A stretch of DNA of 64,000 nucleotides from Jejuia pallidilutea (GCF_002973595.1 NZ_PVEO01000003.1:186001-250000); one strand, 5' to 3'; shown: positions 31,486 through 42,480, numbered from the stretch's first letter. Program-made: numbers and translations. The notes: generated by a model from the letters alone, not told the origin.

Positions 31486-32709
31486 TTAAAAGTTAATCTC
31501 AGCCTCAACCATTTCACCTTTTCTGTTTACTATAACTTTAGTTTTATCGCCCTTTTCAAAAGTGGCTAACACTTTCATGTAGCTCATCATATCTACAACG
31601 GCACTATCGCCAAGTTTCACCACAATATCGCCTTTTTGCAATCCTGCTTTTTGTGCTGGCTTGTCTTCACTTAAACCATCAATTCGCATACCCTTTCCGT
31701 CAAACATATAATCTGGTATTACGCCTAAACCCACTTTAAATCTTGGGGTTTCTTCACTTTCATTTTTAGTTTTTCTAAATGGCAATTTGCCGTTATCGTC
31801 TAAATCTGAAATCACTTCAAAAATATAATTAGAAATGGTTTGCATACCTTGGTAATTCAACTTATCGAAATCGTCACTGGGTTTGTGATAATCTTCGTGT
31901 TGTCCCGTAAAAAAGTGTAACACAGGAATATCTGCATTGTAAAACGACGTGTGATCGCTAGGACCAATACCAGATTCTTTTACAATTAATTTAAAGCTAT
32001 TGTTATGTGCCTTCAGCGTTTGTTTTAAAATGGGCGATGTACCAACACCATAAACTGCCAAAGTACTATCGGCCTTCAGTCTACCCACCATATCCATATT
32101 TATCATATAATTCACTTTCTTGGTGTCTATGGTTGGGTTTTTCACAAAATAGTTAGACCCCAACAAGCCCATTTCTTCACCAGAAAATGCCATAAAAAGA
32201 TAGTTGTTATTGGTGTTTTTACCTTTAAGCTTTTCAGCCAAATTTAACATTACGGCTACACCGCTAGCATTATCATCAGCTCCATTATGTATTGCTTTTT
32301 CGCCTCTATGTAACGATCCTTCTGCGCCGTAACCTAAATGGTCGTAGTGCGCTCCTATAACAATGGTATTTTCGGCATTATTATTCAAATATGCCAAAAC
32401 ATTTGTACCTGTTATTGTGCTGTCCCCATCCTTTACAGTATAAGTAACGGTTTGGTGCGGATTGGTTTTTGGTTTAAAAGAAAATGTTTGAAAATAACCA
32501 CTGGTACCTTTCTGCTCTAAGCCTAAGTTCTCAAAACGATTTGCAATATAATTTGCCGCAATTCTTTCGCCATCAGTCCCTGTTTGCCTTCCTTCTAAGG
32601 AGTCCGCAGACAAAAAAACAACATCATCCTGTATCGTCACCGGTGCTACTGTTTTGGTTTTACAAGCACTTAGTACAAGTAAAAAAAGAAGTATCGCTAT
32701 GTATTTCAT
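31486..32709 (-). CDS. M28 family metallopeptidase with C-terminal PDZ domain (lipoprotein)
   Basis: 407 aa. The signal sequence has a lipobox (LLVLSACKT, Cys16). The zinc-site motifs are VIGAHYDHLGYG, NGADDNASGVAVML (bridging Asp), FSGEEMGLLGS (catalytic Glu), MINMDMVGR and a late His in DIPVLHFFTGQHEDYH. Residues about 320-405 form a PDZ domain (MRIDGLSEDKPAQKAGLQKG, DIVVKLGDSAV). It is an aminopeptidase-like enzyme anchored in the envelope. It is divergent from the PD40 gene. Confidence 0.92.
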   Translation of the reverse strand: MKYIAILLFLLVLSACKTKTVAPVTIQDDVVFLSADSLEGRQTGTDGERIAANYIANRFENLGLEQKGTSGYFQTFSFKPKTNPHQTVTYTVKDGDSTITGTNVLAYLNNNAENTIVIGAHYDHLGYGAEGSLHRGEKAIHNGADDNASGVAVMLNLAEKLKGKNTNNNYLFMAFSGEEMGLLGSNYFVKNPTIDTKKVNYMINMDMVGRLKADSTLAVYGVGTSPILKQTLKAHNNSFKLIVKESGIGPSDHTSFYNADIPVLHFFTGQHEDYHKPSDDFDKLNYQGMQTISNYIFEVISDLDDNGKLPFRKTKNESEETPRFKVGLGVIPDYMFDGKGMRIDGLSEDKPAQKAGLQKGDIVVKLGDSAVVDMMSYMKVLATFEKGDKTKVIVNRKGEMVEAEINF

Positions 32710-32763
32710 AGTTTTAAGTATTAATTTTGTTCAAATTTAATCAATACCCATAACATTTTTAGA

Positions 32764-33864
32764 ATGAAATATTTTTCGCTTATAATTTGCATCGTATGTC
32801 TTTTTAATTGTAAAAACGAAAAGAAGCAAACTACAAAAACCATAAATGAAACTGTTAAGGTCCAAGACTCTCTAATTTATCCAGGTGAAAAACACTTTAA
32901 ATCTATAAGACAGGTAACTTTTGGTGGCGATAATGCCGAGGCTTATTGGAGTTTTGATGATAAACAAATTGTGTTTCAATCTAACAACAAGAAATGGAAT
33001 GTAAGCTGCGACCAAATGTTTTTAATGAATGCTAACGACACGTTTACCGATAGCATAGCACCGCCTATGGTTTCTACAGGAAAAGGGCGTACCACTTGCT
33101 CTTATTTTTTACCAGACAACAAGCACATAATTTACGCATCAACACATTTAGGTGACGAAAAATGCCCAGAAACACCCTTGCGAAAAAACGGAAAATACAT
33201 ATGGCCTGTGTATGATACCTACGATATTTTTGTGGCAGATTTACAAGGCAATATTGTAAAACAACTAACCAACGAAAAGGGCTATGATGCAGAACCAACC
33301 GTATCGCCTAAAGGAGATAAAATAGTTTTTACATCAACACGAAGTGGCGATTTAGAATTGTACACCATGAATTTAGATGGAAGCAACGTAAAACAAATAA
33401 CTAACGCATTAGGGTATGACGGTGGCGCCTTCTTTTCACCAGATGGAACCAAAATTATCTTTAGGTCTTCGCGACCTAAAACAGAACAAGAAATTAAAGA
33501 GTACAAAGAATTATTGGCCGAAGGTTTAGTTGAACCCACCGATATGGAACTTTATATTTGTAATGCAGACGGAAGTGATTTACGACAGTTAACCGATTTA
33601 GGCAATGCCAATTGGAGTCCGTTTTTTCATCCTTCAGGAAAAAAAATATTGTTTTCTTCAAATTTTGAAGCAGAACGCGGGTTTCCATTTAATTTATACC
33701 TAATCGATATTGATGGTAAAAATTTAGAACGCGTTACCCATAGCGAAACGTTTGATGCGTTTCCTGTGTTTTCCAACGATGGAAAGTATCTTGCGTTTTC
33801 TTCTAACAGAAACAATGGTGGCGGACGCGACACCAACCTTTTTATCGCTGAGTGGCAGGACTAA
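32764..33864 (+). CDS. TolB-like PD40 beta-propeller lipoprotein
   Basis: 366 aa. The lipoprotein signal is MKYFSLIICIVCLFNC (Cys16). Several WD40-like PD40 blades follow: SFDDKQIVFQSNN, DAEPTVSPKGDKIVFTSTRS, FFSPDGTKIIFRSSRP, FFHPSGKKILFSSNFE and FSNDGKYLAFSSNRN, forming a propeller. It may bind peptides or proteins at the envelope. Its divergence from the M28 peptidase with a short gap suggests a functional link that is not proven. Confidence 0.85.
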   Translation: MKYFSLIICIVCLFNCKNEKKQTTKTINETVKVQDSLIYPGEKHFKSIRQVTFGGDNAEAYWSFDDKQIVFQSNNKKWNVSCDQMFLMNANDTFTDSIAPPMVSTGKGRTTCSYFLPDNKHIIYASTHLGDEKCPETPLRKNGKYIWPVYDTYDIFVADLQGNIVKQLTNEKGYDAEPTVSPKGDKIVFTSTRSGDLELYTMNLDGSNVKQITNALGYDGGAFFSPDGTKIIFRSSRPKTEQEIKEYKELLAEGLVEPTDMELYICNADGSDLRQLTDLGNANWSPFFHPSGKKILFSSNFEAERGFPFNLYLIDIDGKNLERVTHSETFDAFPVFSNDGKYLAFSSNRNNGGGRDTNLFIAEWQD

Positions 33865-33963
33865 GAGTATAGGTGTTCTAAAATAAATAAATCGTAATGT
33901 AAATTTATTTATTAACGAATTACAACACTAATTTTAAAAGTATATTTAGCACAATAATTAACT

Positions 33964-33971
33964 TATCTTTG
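33964..33971 (+). promoter_or_regulatory. Promoter -7 element for lepA
   Basis: TATCTTTG matches TAnnTTTG, about 30 bp upstream of the lepA ATG; the -33 TTG is not clear. Confidence 0.55.
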
Positions 33972-33999
33972 CGAAATCTTTTTATGAAGATTATTGACT

Positions 34000-35796
34000 A
34001 TGAAAAACATCAGGAATTTTTGCATTATTGCACATATAGATCACGGTAAGAGTACACTTGCAGATCGGTTATTAGATTATACAGGCTCTGTAACCGCTAG
34101 AGAAAAGCAAGACCAATTGCTTGATAATATGGATTTAGAACGCGAACGTGGTATTACTATAAAGTCGCATGCCATACAAATGGACTATGAATATAAAGGT
34201 GAAAAATATGTTTTAAATTTAATTGATACGCCTGGTCACGTAGATTTCTCTTATGAAGTTTCAAGATCTATTGCTGCTTGCGAGGGTGCCCTTTTAATTG
34301 TTGATGCTGCCCAAAGTATTCAAGCACAAACCATATCTAATTTATACTTAGCGTTAGAAAACGACTTGGAAATTATTCCTGTGTTAAACAAAGTAGATTT
34401 ACCAAGTGCAAACCCTGAAGAGGTTACCGATGATATTGTAGATTTATTAGGTTGCGATGCCGCAGAAGTAATTCATGCCAGTGGAAAAACGGGATTTGGG
34501 GTAGATAATATTTTAGAAGCTATTATTGAACGTATTCCAGCACCAAAAGGCGATGTAAACGCACCATTACAAGCTTTAATTTTCGATTCGGTTTACAATA
34601 CGTTTCGTGGTATTGAGACCTACTTTAGAGTATTTAATGGTGAAATTAAAAAAGGCCAACACATTAAATTTGTGGCTACCGGTAAAGACTATTATGCCGA
34701 TGAAATTGGTACCTTAAAACTTACCCAAGTTGCAAAACAAAGTGTAAAAGCAGGAGATGTTGGTTACTTAATAACAGGTATAAAAACAGCAAAAGAGGTA
34801 AAAGTAGGCGATACCATTACCGATTTTGCAAAACCCACTACCAATATTGTAGAAGGTTTTGAAGATGTAAAACCTATGGTATTTGCTGGTATTTATCCTG
34901 TAGATACAGAAGATTACGAAGATTTGAGAGCATCGATGGAAAAACTACAGCTAAACGATGCCTCTTTGGTATTTCAACCAGAGAGTTCTGCTGCCTTAGG
35001 CTTTGGGTTTCGTTGTGGTTTCCTAGGTATGCTTCACATGGAAATTATACAAGAACGTTTAGAGCGCGAGTTTGATATGACGGTGATTACTACTGTGCCT
35101 AACGTATCATACCATGCTTATACCAATAAAACGCCAGATGAAGCTATTATTGTAAATAACCCATCTGATTTACCCGAACCTTCTACACTTAATCGTGTTG
35201 AAGAACCTTACATAAAAGCAACCATAATTACAAAAGCCGATTTTGTGGGTAATGTAATGTCGTTATGTATTGAAAAACGTGGCATTATTGTAAACCAAAC
35301 GTATTTAACAACCGAACGTGTTGAACTAATTTTTGAAATGCCATTGGCAGAAATCGTCTTTGATTTTTACGATAGGCTAAAAACCGTATCTAAGGGTTAT
35401 GCGTCTTTTGATTATCATCCTATAGGTATGAAACAATCTAAATTAGTACGTTTAGATATTTTATTAAATGCCCAACCTGTTGATGCGCTTTCGGCGTTAA
35501 TACATGCTGATAATGCGCAACATATTGGTAAAAAGATGTGTGAGAAATTAAAAGAATTAATTCCACGTCAGCAATTTGATATTCCTATTCAAGCGGCTAT
35601 TGGCGCAAAAATTATTTCTCGTGAAACAGTAAAAGCATTGCGTAAAGATGTTACCGCAAAATGTTACGGTGGTGATATTTCGCGTAAACGTAAGCTTTTA
35701 GAAAAGCAGAAAAAAGGTAAAAAACGCATGCGACAAGTAGGTAATGTAGAAATCCCTCAGCAGGCATTTATGGCGGTTTTAAAACTTAATGATTAA
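34000..35796 (+). CDS. lepA: Elongation factor 4 (LepA)
   Basis: 598 aa from the [19 protein letters not shown] two codons earlier opens the same frame, but the ATG start gives the normal length. G1 [16 protein letters not shown]2 [10 protein letters not shown]3 DTPGHVDF, G4 NKVDLP, G5 SGKTGFG and the C-terminal CTD ([20 protein letters not shown]) are all present. It is a ribosomal GTPase that promotes back-translocation and biogenesis under stress. It is a complete, isolated gene. Confidence 0.97.
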   Translation: MKNIRNFCIIAHIDHGKSTLADRLLDYTGSVTAREKQDQLLDNMDLERERGITIKSHAIQMDYEYKGEKYVLNLIDTPGHVDFSYEVSRSIAACEGALLIVDAAQSIQAQTISNLYLALENDLEIIPVLNKVDLPSANPEEVTDDIVDLLGCDAAEVIHASGKTGFGVDNILEAIIERIPAPKGDVNAPLQALIFDSVYNTFRGIETYFRVFNGEIKKGQHIKFVATGKDYYADEIGTLKLTQVAKQSVKAGDVGYLITGIKTAKEVKVGDTITDFAKPTTNIVEGFEDVKPMVFAGIYPVDTEDYEDLRASMEKLQLNDASLVFQPESSAALGFGFRCGFLGMLHMEIIQERLEREFDMTVITTVPNVSYHAYTNKTPDEAIIVNNPSDLPEPSTLNRVEEPYIKATIITKADFVGNVMSLCIEKRGIIVNQTYLTTERVELIFEMPLAEIVFDFYDRLKTVSKGYASFDYHPIGMKQSKLVRLDILLNAQPVDALSALIHADNAQHIGKKMCEKLKELIPRQQFDIPIQAAIGAKIISRETVKALRKDVTAKCYGGDISRKRKLLEKQKKGKKRMRQVGNVEIPQQAFMAVLKLND

Positions 35797-36374
35797 TAAT
35801 TCCTTTACAAAAAGAAACCTAAAGCTTTTAAACATTAAAAGAAAAAATTATTTACAGAATATTTTAATACGCTTGTAATACACTAAATTATTTTCAAAAA
35901 CCTCTTTTTTTTTTGAATAATATAGCTCCTTTTGGTTTTCTTCACAATTTTTAAGTAAATCGTTAATATTCTTCAATGGTATTTATTATAAATGCTAAAT
36001 TTTTATTAATAATGCTTTGTTAGGTAAAAAACACTTTTTTTTCTGCAAAAGTCTTTAGAACTAAAATTGTTAATAAATTATTTTGTAATTTACATCTCTA
36101 GCTTAGCGCCTTTAAAAGCTAAACTGTCAGAAATCCCAAAAATACTGTGTTCTAGCTGTTTGTTACCATTAAACGTTAGCTCTAAAACATCTAAAATTGT
36201 TATTAACAATTTCGCATAGTTTTAGGCTGTATTTTATTATATTTCAAACGCTTACAACGTTCTTAAACCAATTTAATAATTTTTAAAATAATACTGATTA
36301 AGAGGGATAAAGTGTACTTTAAATTCCTTTTTTTTGAAGATGTTTTTTTAAAATAAAATTCACAATATTTCTTT
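35797..36374. other. 578-bp AT-rich leader before the glycogen operon
   Basis: No ORF. CTAAAATTGTTA occurs twice (36061-36072 and 36191-36202), the second inside a perfect palindrome AAATTGTTA-T-TAACAATTT (36194-36212) that could be an operator. A promoter is not obvious. The rest shows no clear structure. Confidence 0.5.
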
Positions 36375-37577
36375 ATGAAAGCACTTTTTTACACAAGAGA
36401 ATTTCCACCATACGTTTACGGTGGCGCCGGGGTACATGTTGAATATTTAGCTGATGAATTATCTAAATTAATGGACTTAGATGTGCGTTGTTTTGGCGAC
36501 CAAGATTCTAAAAGTGGTAACTTAAGTGTAAAAGGGTTTCCTTTTGAAGATGGTGTTTTTAAAAATTCAGACGATAAGCTAAAATCGGTTTTTAAAACCC
36601 TTAGCACCTGTTTAGAAATGAATGCCGAGGCTGTAGATGCCGATGTAGTGCATTGCCACACCTGGTACGCACACTTTGCAGGTATTGTATCAAAACTATG
36701 TTATGGCACACCTTTGGTAATTACCACACATTCCCTAGAACCATTGCGCCCGTGGAAACGCGAACAATTGGGTAGAGGTTACGATGCGTCTTCTTGGGTT
36801 GAAAAAACCGCCATAGAAATGGCAGATGCCTTAATTGCAGTTTCAGAAGAAACTAAAGACGATGTTATAAAACATTTTAATGTTGATGAAAACAAGGTTA
36901 AAGTAATTTACAACGGTATTAATTTGCAGCAATATGTACAAACATCAGAAACATCAACTTTAGATGCTTATGGTGTTGATAAAACAAAACCTTATGTGCT
37001 TTTTGTTGGTAGAATTACGCGACAAAAAGGCATTATTCACTTGGTAAATGCTATAAAATATATAGATCCAGATACGCAAATTGTATTGTGTGCCGGCGCA
37101 CCAGACACCAAAGCAATTGGTAAGGAAATGGAGGATGCCGTAAACGAAGTAAAGAAAACGCGCAACAACGTGATTTGGATTGATAAAATGGTAACTAAAG
37201 AAGAAATCATTCAGCTATACTCCCATGCCGCTGTTTTTTGTTGTCCTTCAATTTATGAACCCTTTGGTATTATAAATATTGAAGCCATGGCATGTAATAC
37301 AGCCGTTGTAGCAAGTGCGGTAGGAGGTATAAAAGAAGTGGTGGTTGATGGTGAAACTGGTATTTTAGTACCTTTAGAACAACAAACAGAAGCACCTTTT
37401 GAGCCTATTAACCCTGATAAATTTGCAAGAGATTTAGCCAATGGTATCAACAAAGTAATAAATGATAAAGACTTAAGAAATTCCATGGCCAAAAAAGGCA
37501 GAAAACGTGTAGAAGAACATTTTGATTGGGTAGCCATTGCAAAACAGGTAGAATCATTATATAAGTCTTTAATTTAA
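36375..37577 (+). CDS. glgM: GT4 glycosyltransferase, GlgM/GlgA-like (maltose-1-phosphate or glycogen synthase)
   Basis: 400 aa. The start TREFPPYVYGGAGVHVEYLA, then VVHCHTWYAHFAGI-like and HSLEPLRPWKREQLG sequences, and the acceptor-site EX7E (SIYEPFGIINIEAM) match the actinobacterial GlgM, e.g. M. tuberculosis Rv1212c (recalled), better than the GT5 starch-synthase class. It may make maltose-1-phosphate from ADP-glucose and glucose-1-phosphate, feeding GlgE. It is first in the operon and 28 bp before glgC, which supplies ADP-glucose. A plain glycogen-synthase role is the alternative. Confidence 0.85.
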   Translation: MKALFYTREFPPYVYGGAGVHVEYLADELSKLMDLDVRCFGDQDSKSGNLSVKGFPFEDGVFKNSDDKLKSVFKTLSTCLEMNAEAVDADVVHCHTWYAHFAGIVSKLCYGTPLVITTHSLEPLRPWKREQLGRGYDASSWVEKTAIEMADALIAVSEETKDDVIKHFNVDENKVKVIYNGINLQQYVQTSETSTLDAYGVDKTKPYVLFVGRITRQKGIIHLVNAIKYIDPDTQIVLCAGAPDTKAIGKEMEDAVNEVKKTRNNVIWIDKMVTKEEIIQLYSHAAVFCCPSIYEPFGIINIEAMACNTAVVASAVGGIKEVVVDGETGILVPLEQQTEAPFEPINPDKFARDLANGINKVINDKDLRNSMAKKGRKRVEEHFDWVAIAKQVESLYKSLI

Positions 37578-37605
37578 ACTAAAACAGCAATAAAAATAAC
37601 TAGAT

Positions 37606-38874
37606 ATGATAAATAATAAAGTACTTGCCATTATATTGGGCGGCGGACAAGGGTCGAGATTATACCCATTAACCAAGGACAGATCTAAACCAGCAGTACC
37701 AATTGCAGGAAAATACCGTTTAGTAGATATTCCTATTTCAAACTGTATTAACTGCGATATTAAACGTATGTATGTATTAACCCAGTTTAACTCTGCTTCG
37801 CTAAACCGCCATATAAAAAACACGTATCATTTTAGTTTTTTTAGTACTGCATTTGTTGATGTACTTGCTGCAGAACAAACACCACAAAATAAAACATGGT
37901 TTCAAGGAACTGCCGATGCTGTTCGCCAAAGTATGCACCATTTTTTAAGGCATGAATTCGATTATTTTTTAATCCTGTCCGGAGATCAATTATATCAAAT
38001 GGATTATGATAAAATGATAGATGCCCATGAAAAAAGTGGCGCAGAAATTTCCATTGCCACCATTCCTGTAACAGCCAAAGAAGCAACAGAGTTTGGTATT
38101 TTAAAATCTGATGATAAACATACCATCACATCTTTTATAGAAAAGCCTGCCGCTGAGTTACTGCCAGAATGGACATCTGAAGTAAGCGAAGACATGAAAC
38201 ACCAAGGGCGCAATTATTTGGCATCTATGGGAATTTACGTGTTTAACAGAGACTTGCTCACCAAATTAATGGAAAACCCAGACACTAACGATTTTGGAAA
38301 AGAAATTATTCCTAATGCTATAGATAAGCATAAAACATTAAGCTATCAATACGAAGGGTATTGGACAGATATTGGAAATATAGACTCCTTTTTCGAGGCT
38401 AATATTGGCTTAACAGACGATATTCCTAAGTTTGATTTATACGATAAAAAGAAACGCATTTACACCAGAGCCAGAATGTTACCTACCACCAAGTTATCGG
38501 GTACTATTGTAGATAAATCTGTTATTGCCGAAGGTTGCATAATTAGCGCAGCCAAAATAGAAAAATCTGTTATTGGTATTCGCTCTAGAATTGGGGACGA
38601 ATCTACCGTTATAAACACCTATATGATGGGAAGCGATAAATACGAAACCCTTGAAGAGATACATCGCGACAAAACAGAAATTTTAATAGGAATAGGCCAA
38701 CGTTGTTTTATTAAAAATGCAATTATTGATAAAAACTGCCGTATTGGAGACGATGTAAAAATTAATGGAGGAAAGCACCTAGAAGATACCGAAACCGATA
38801 TGTATTTGATTAAAGACGGTATTGTAGTTATTAAAAAAGGCGCTACACTTCCAAAGAAATTCACCATTCAATAA
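37606..38874 (+). CDS. glgC: Glucose-1-phosphate adenylyltransferase
   Basis: 422 aa. The N-terminal pyrophosphorylase signature is GGGQGSRLYPLTKDRSKPAV then PIAGKYRLVDIPISNC; mid-protein GDQLYQMDY binds the metal; IEKPAAELL and YWTDIGNIDSFFEAN are typical. The C-terminal left-handed beta helix carries hexapeptide repeats (VIAEGCIISAAKIEKSVIGI). It makes ADP-glucose from ATP and glucose-1-phosphate and is the usual control point by allostery. Second gene of the glycogen operon. Confidence 0.97.
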   Translation: MINNKVLAIILGGGQGSRLYPLTKDRSKPAVPIAGKYRLVDIPISNCINCDIKRMYVLTQFNSASLNRHIKNTYHFSFFSTAFVDVLAAEQTPQNKTWFQGTADAVRQSMHHFLRHEFDYFLILSGDQLYQMDYDKMIDAHEKSGAEISIATIPVTAKEATEFGILKSDDKHTITSFIEKPAAELLPEWTSEVSEDMKHQGRNYLASMGIYVFNRDLLTKLMENPDTNDFGKEIIPNAIDKHKTLSYQYEGYWTDIGNIDSFFEANIGLTDDIPKFDLYDKKKRIYTRARMLPTTKLSGTIVDKSVIAEGCIISAAKIEKSVIGIRSRIGDESTVINTYMMGSDKYETLEEIHRDKTEILIGIGQRCFIKNAIIDKNCRIGDDVKINGGKHLEDTETDMYLIKDGIVVIKKGATLPKKFTIQ

Positions 38875-38907
38875 AACATCATATACTTTTTTAACTAACC
38901 CATTAAT

Positions 38908-40848
38908 ATGCAAGACCAAAGACGAGTTGTAATTGATTATGTGTCACCTAGTGTTAATTGCGGTGATTTTTATATCAAACGTGTTGTAAACGAAATTGTA
39001 AACGTAAGAGCTTTTATTTTAGCCGACGGACATGATGTGTTAAGCGCCAGTGTTTTATTTAAGCACGAAAGCGATAAACAGTGGAATGAAACCAGAATGT
39101 CCTTAGATTTTAATGATGAATGGCAAACCGCTTTTTCTGTTGAAAAACAAGGGTTTTACGATTATAAAGTTGAAGCTTGGGTAGACTATGCGTTAAATTG
39201 GCGACATGGCATTATTAGAAAAATTGAGGATGGGCAATATGTAAATTCTGAATTATTAGAAGGTGCAGAATACATAAACCAAGTTATAAAGAAGGTAACG
39301 TTAAATGAAGATAAAGCCTATTTAAAACACTTACAAGATATCTTTAAAAACGAAGATACTTATGGTGAAGCTATAAACGAAGCCACTTCAGATAAGTTGT
39401 ATAATATTTTTTATAACAATCCCATAAAGTTTTTAGAAAACACATCTAAAACTTATCGAGTTTATGTAGACAGAAAAAAGGCAAGGTTTAGCACTTGGTA
39501 TGAGTTTTTTCCGCGTTCTGCATCAGAGCATGAAGGCGTTCATGGTACCTTTAAAGACTGTGAAAGATTACTTCCTAGAATTAAAAACATGGGCTTCGAT
39601 GTGGTGTACTTACCACCCATTAATCCTATTGGAGAAGTAAACCGTAAAGGAAAAAATAATACTACCGAGGCAAAAGAAGGCGATGTTGGGTCTACATGGG
39701 GCATTGGTTCTCAATATGGCGGACATAAAGATATTCATCCGCAATTAGGAAGTTTAAACGATTTTAAAGCCTTAATTCAAAAGGCAAAAGAGCAGGATAT
39801 AGAAATTGCTATGGACTATGCTTTACAGGCTGCTCCAGACCATCCTTGGGTAAAAGAACACCCACAATGGTTTAAATGGCGACCAGATGGCACCGTACAA
39901 TACGCCGAAAACCCTCCAAAAAAATATCAAGATATTTTACCTATTTATTGGGAGAGCGAAGATTATAAAGCCCTATGGAACGAATGTTTAGATATTTTAT
40001 TACACTGGATAGATTGCGGGATAGAAATTTTTAGAGTAGATAATCCACACACCAAACCGTTTTATTTTTGGAATTGGATTATTACCAAAGTAAAAGAAAA
40101 GCACCCTAACGTTATATTTCTAGCAGAAGCGTTTACCGCACCTAAAGTAATGCAACAACTAGCAAAACAAGGCTACACACAGTCGTATACCTATTTTACA
40201 TGGCGAAATACCAAGCACGAACTTATTGAATATGTAGAAGAGTTAACCAAAACAGAATTAAGGGAATACATGCAGCCTAATTTCTGGCCAAATACACCAG
40301 ATATTAACCCGTTTCCACTACAAGGTACAGGCGAATCTAAGCACATGCAGCGCTATGTTTTGGCTGCTACACTAAGCTCTAGTATTGGTATTTACGGTCC
40401 TGTTTTTGAATATATGTTATCTGATTCGTTATTAGGAAAAGAAGAATACCTAAATTCTGAAAAATTCCAAATTGCGCATTATAATTGGGATGTTAAAAAC
40501 AAACTTACTACGGTAATTGCAAAAATAAACTACATAAGGCATAATAATGAGGCGCTTCAACAAACCAATAATATAAAATTCTGTTATGTTGAAAACGATA
40601 ACTTAATAGTGTTTTATAAGTGGAACAACGCCAAAACCAATCATATTTTTGTAGTAATTAGCCTAGATGCTCACAACTCACAGCAAGGTACAGTACAATT
40701 GCCATTACACGAATTGGGCGTACACGCAGGACATCATTTAGAAATGCACGATTTAATAACAGATAATCGTTACAACTGGCAAAACGAATGGAATTTTGTG
40801 GAATTACATCCCACTTTACCATTTCATATTTTTAAAATAAACAAGTAA
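38908..40848 (+). CDS. glgE: Alpha-1,4-glucan:maltose-1-phosphate maltosyltransferase
   Basis: 646 aa. An N-terminal domain (about 1-185) is followed by a GH13_3 TIM barrel with DVVYLPPINPIGEVNRKGKN, GIEIFRVDNPHTKP (nucleophile Asp378) and IFLAEAFT (acid/base Glu407), then WPNTPDINPFPLQ. These are GlgE hallmarks, including RVDNPHTKPF and the phosphate-site segment. It extends alpha-1,4-glucan chains by transferring maltosyl from maltose-1-phosphate. It is 33 bp after glgC and 3 bp before the maltokinase gene, so the pathway is encoded as one unit. Confidence 0.95.
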   Translation: MQDQRRVVIDYVSPSVNCGDFYIKRVVNEIVNVRAFILADGHDVLSASVLFKHESDKQWNETRMSLDFNDEWQTAFSVEKQGFYDYKVEAWVDYALNWRHGIIRKIEDGQYVNSELLEGAEYINQVIKKVTLNEDKAYLKHLQDIFKNEDTYGEAINEATSDKLYNIFYNNPIKFLENTSKTYRVYVDRKKARFSTWYEFFPRSASEHEGVHGTFKDCERLLPRIKNMGFDVVYLPPINPIGEVNRKGKNNTTEAKEGDVGSTWGIGSQYGGHKDIHPQLGSLNDFKALIQKAKEQDIEIAMDYALQAAPDHPWVKEHPQWFKWRPDGTVQYAENPPKKYQDILPIYWESEDYKALWNECLDILLHWIDCGIEIFRVDNPHTKPFYFWNWIITKVKEKHPNVIFLAEAFTAPKVMQQLAKQGYTQSYTYFTWRNTKHELIEYVEELTKTELREYMQPNFWPNTPDINPFPLQGTGESKHMQRYVLAATLSSSIGIYGPVFEYMLSDSLLGKEEYLNSEKFQIAHYNWDVKNKLTTVIAKINYIRHNNEALQQTNNIKFCYVENDNLIVFYKWNNAKTNHIFVVISLDAHNSQQGTVQLPLHELGVHAGHHLEMHDLITDNRYNWQNEWNFVELHPTLPFHIFKINK

Positions 40849-40851
40849 TAT

Positions 40852-42471
40852 ATGCCTGAAACTTCTTCTAAAACAAATAAAAAAACACCATTGGTTTTTA
40901 ACGTTGCATGGGAACAACTTCTTGAAGACTCTAACTTCATGTCGGTGTTTTTATCAGATGTTTTAGAAGAGTACATACAAAAACAACGCTGGTATGGAGG
41001 TAAAGCCAGCAAGTTAAAATACATAGAGCTTTCAGAATATTTTAGAATTCAACAAAAAGAAGAAGTCTATTATGGCTTAATTTTAGAAGTTGATTTCGTA
41101 GAAGCTTTCTACCAGCACTATTTCTTGCCTATTGCTTTTGTAACCGACGAATCGTTAGCTGAGAAAGACAGAATACTTCCTATTTCAATCAATGGAAACG
41201 ATGGTTACATTATAGATGCCATAAATTTAGAAGCCTTTAGAAAACTTGTTTTTGAGCGTATTATAACAGCAGAACCCGTAGACCGAACCAAAGTAAGGTA
41301 CCATAAAAGTGCACTGCTTGAAGATCCAGCTTACGAATCTTCTAAATTTATGGGCTTAGAACAAAGCAACACTTCAATAATTTATAATAACTCTTGCGTT
41401 TTAAAGTTCTTTAGAAGAATTTATTCTGATAAGAATCCTGATTACGAAATGAGCCGGTATTTATCTGAAAAACAAGAGTATAAAAACACGCCGCCTTACT
41501 TAGGTAGCATTAATATTATAGACTCGGAAAAAGATATCATCACCATTGCCTTAATGCAAAAAATGATTCCTAACGAAGGCGATGCTTGGGATTATATGCT
41601 AAAAGAGTTTGATAGAATTTTTAGAGCCTTTCTTACCAAAAACATCAATATAAACGATGTACCTAAAACCGAGCAGTTTTTAAAGTTGGGCATTAACGAT
41701 ATTCCGCCTATTTTAATAGATTGGGTAGGTTTAGATTTTTTAAAAAAAATTCAAACCTTAGCAAAACGAACCGCAGAAATGCACGTTGCGCTAGGTTCTG
41801 AGTTTGAAGAAATGGCGTTTACACCTGCGCATTACAATGGCGATTACGAGGTATGGTTAAAAAACAGATTGCTGTACCAATTTCAAAACAGATTAAATAC
41901 CGTTGAAAACAACCTACACAAACTTAATGGTATGGCGCTTGAATTAGCACAAGAATTTTTAGACAAAAAAAATAGCATTAGAAAACGTTTTGTGAATTTT
42001 GATTGGACCAAACTAAAAGGCCAACGTATACGAGTACATGGCGATTATCATTTAGGGCAAGTTCTAGTAAAAGACAACGATTTTTATATTTTAGATTTTG
42101 AAGGCGAACCCGAAAGCACTATTCGCGATAGAAAAGTAAAACAACCGCCTTTAAAGGATGTAGCTGGTTTATTTAGAAGCTTTCACTATGCTATTTATAC
42201 CACCATTTTTAATCACCACGAAGATACATCCGAGCAAATTTTTAATGCAGGAGAATTACTTTATGACTATATTACAGGACTATTTTTAGGTAGCTACATC
42301 ACCAAAGTAAGAGATGCTAATTTAAATATTGGCTACAATCAAGAACGCATATTTCTATTAAAATACGCCTTATTGGAAAAGGCAGTTTACGAGTTAGGAT
42401 ACGAGCTTAATTCGCGCCCGCAGTGGGCAATTATTCCTTTAAAAGGAATTTCAAATATTATAAACAACTAA
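40852..42471 (+). CDS. Maltokinase (Mak/Pep2-like)
   Basis: 539 aa. A lid-like N-terminal segment (KQRWYGGKASKLK) and an aminoglycoside-phosphotransferase-type kinase core with RVHGDYHLGQVLV and FYILDFEGEP (catalytic and metal Asp) match Pep2/Mak. It phosphorylates maltose to maltose-1-phosphate, the GlgE donor. In many genomes it is fused to trehalose synthase; here it stands alone and no treS gene is in the window. Maltose could therefore come from elsewhere, or M1P mainly from GlgC plus GlgM. Confidence 0.9.
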   Translation: MPETSSKTNKKTPLVFNVAWEQLLEDSNFMSVFLSDVLEEYIQKQRWYGGKASKLKYIELSEYFRIQQKEEVYYGLILEVDFVEAFYQHYFLPIAFVTDESLAEKDRILPISINGNDGYIIDAINLEAFRKLVFERIITAEPVDRTKVRYHKSALLEDPAYESSKFMGLEQSNTSIIYNNSCVLKFFRRIYSDKNPDYEMSRYLSEKQEYKNTPPYLGSINIIDSEKDIITIALMQKMIPNEGDAWDYMLKEFDRIFRAFLTKNININDVPKTEQFLKLGINDIPPILIDWVGLDFLKKIQTLAKRTAEMHVALGSEFEEMAFTPAHYNGDYEVWLKNRLLYQFQNRLNTVENNLHKLNGMALELAQEFLDKKNSIRKRFVNFDWTKLKGQRIRVHGDYHLGQVLVKDNDFYILDFEGEPESTIRDRKVKQPPLKDVAGLFRSFHYAIYTTIFNHHEDTSEQIFNAGELLYDYITGLFLGSYITKVRDANLNIGYNQERIFLLKYALLEKAVYELGYELNSRPQWAIIPLKGISNIINN

Positions 42472-42480
42472 CAACAAGCT

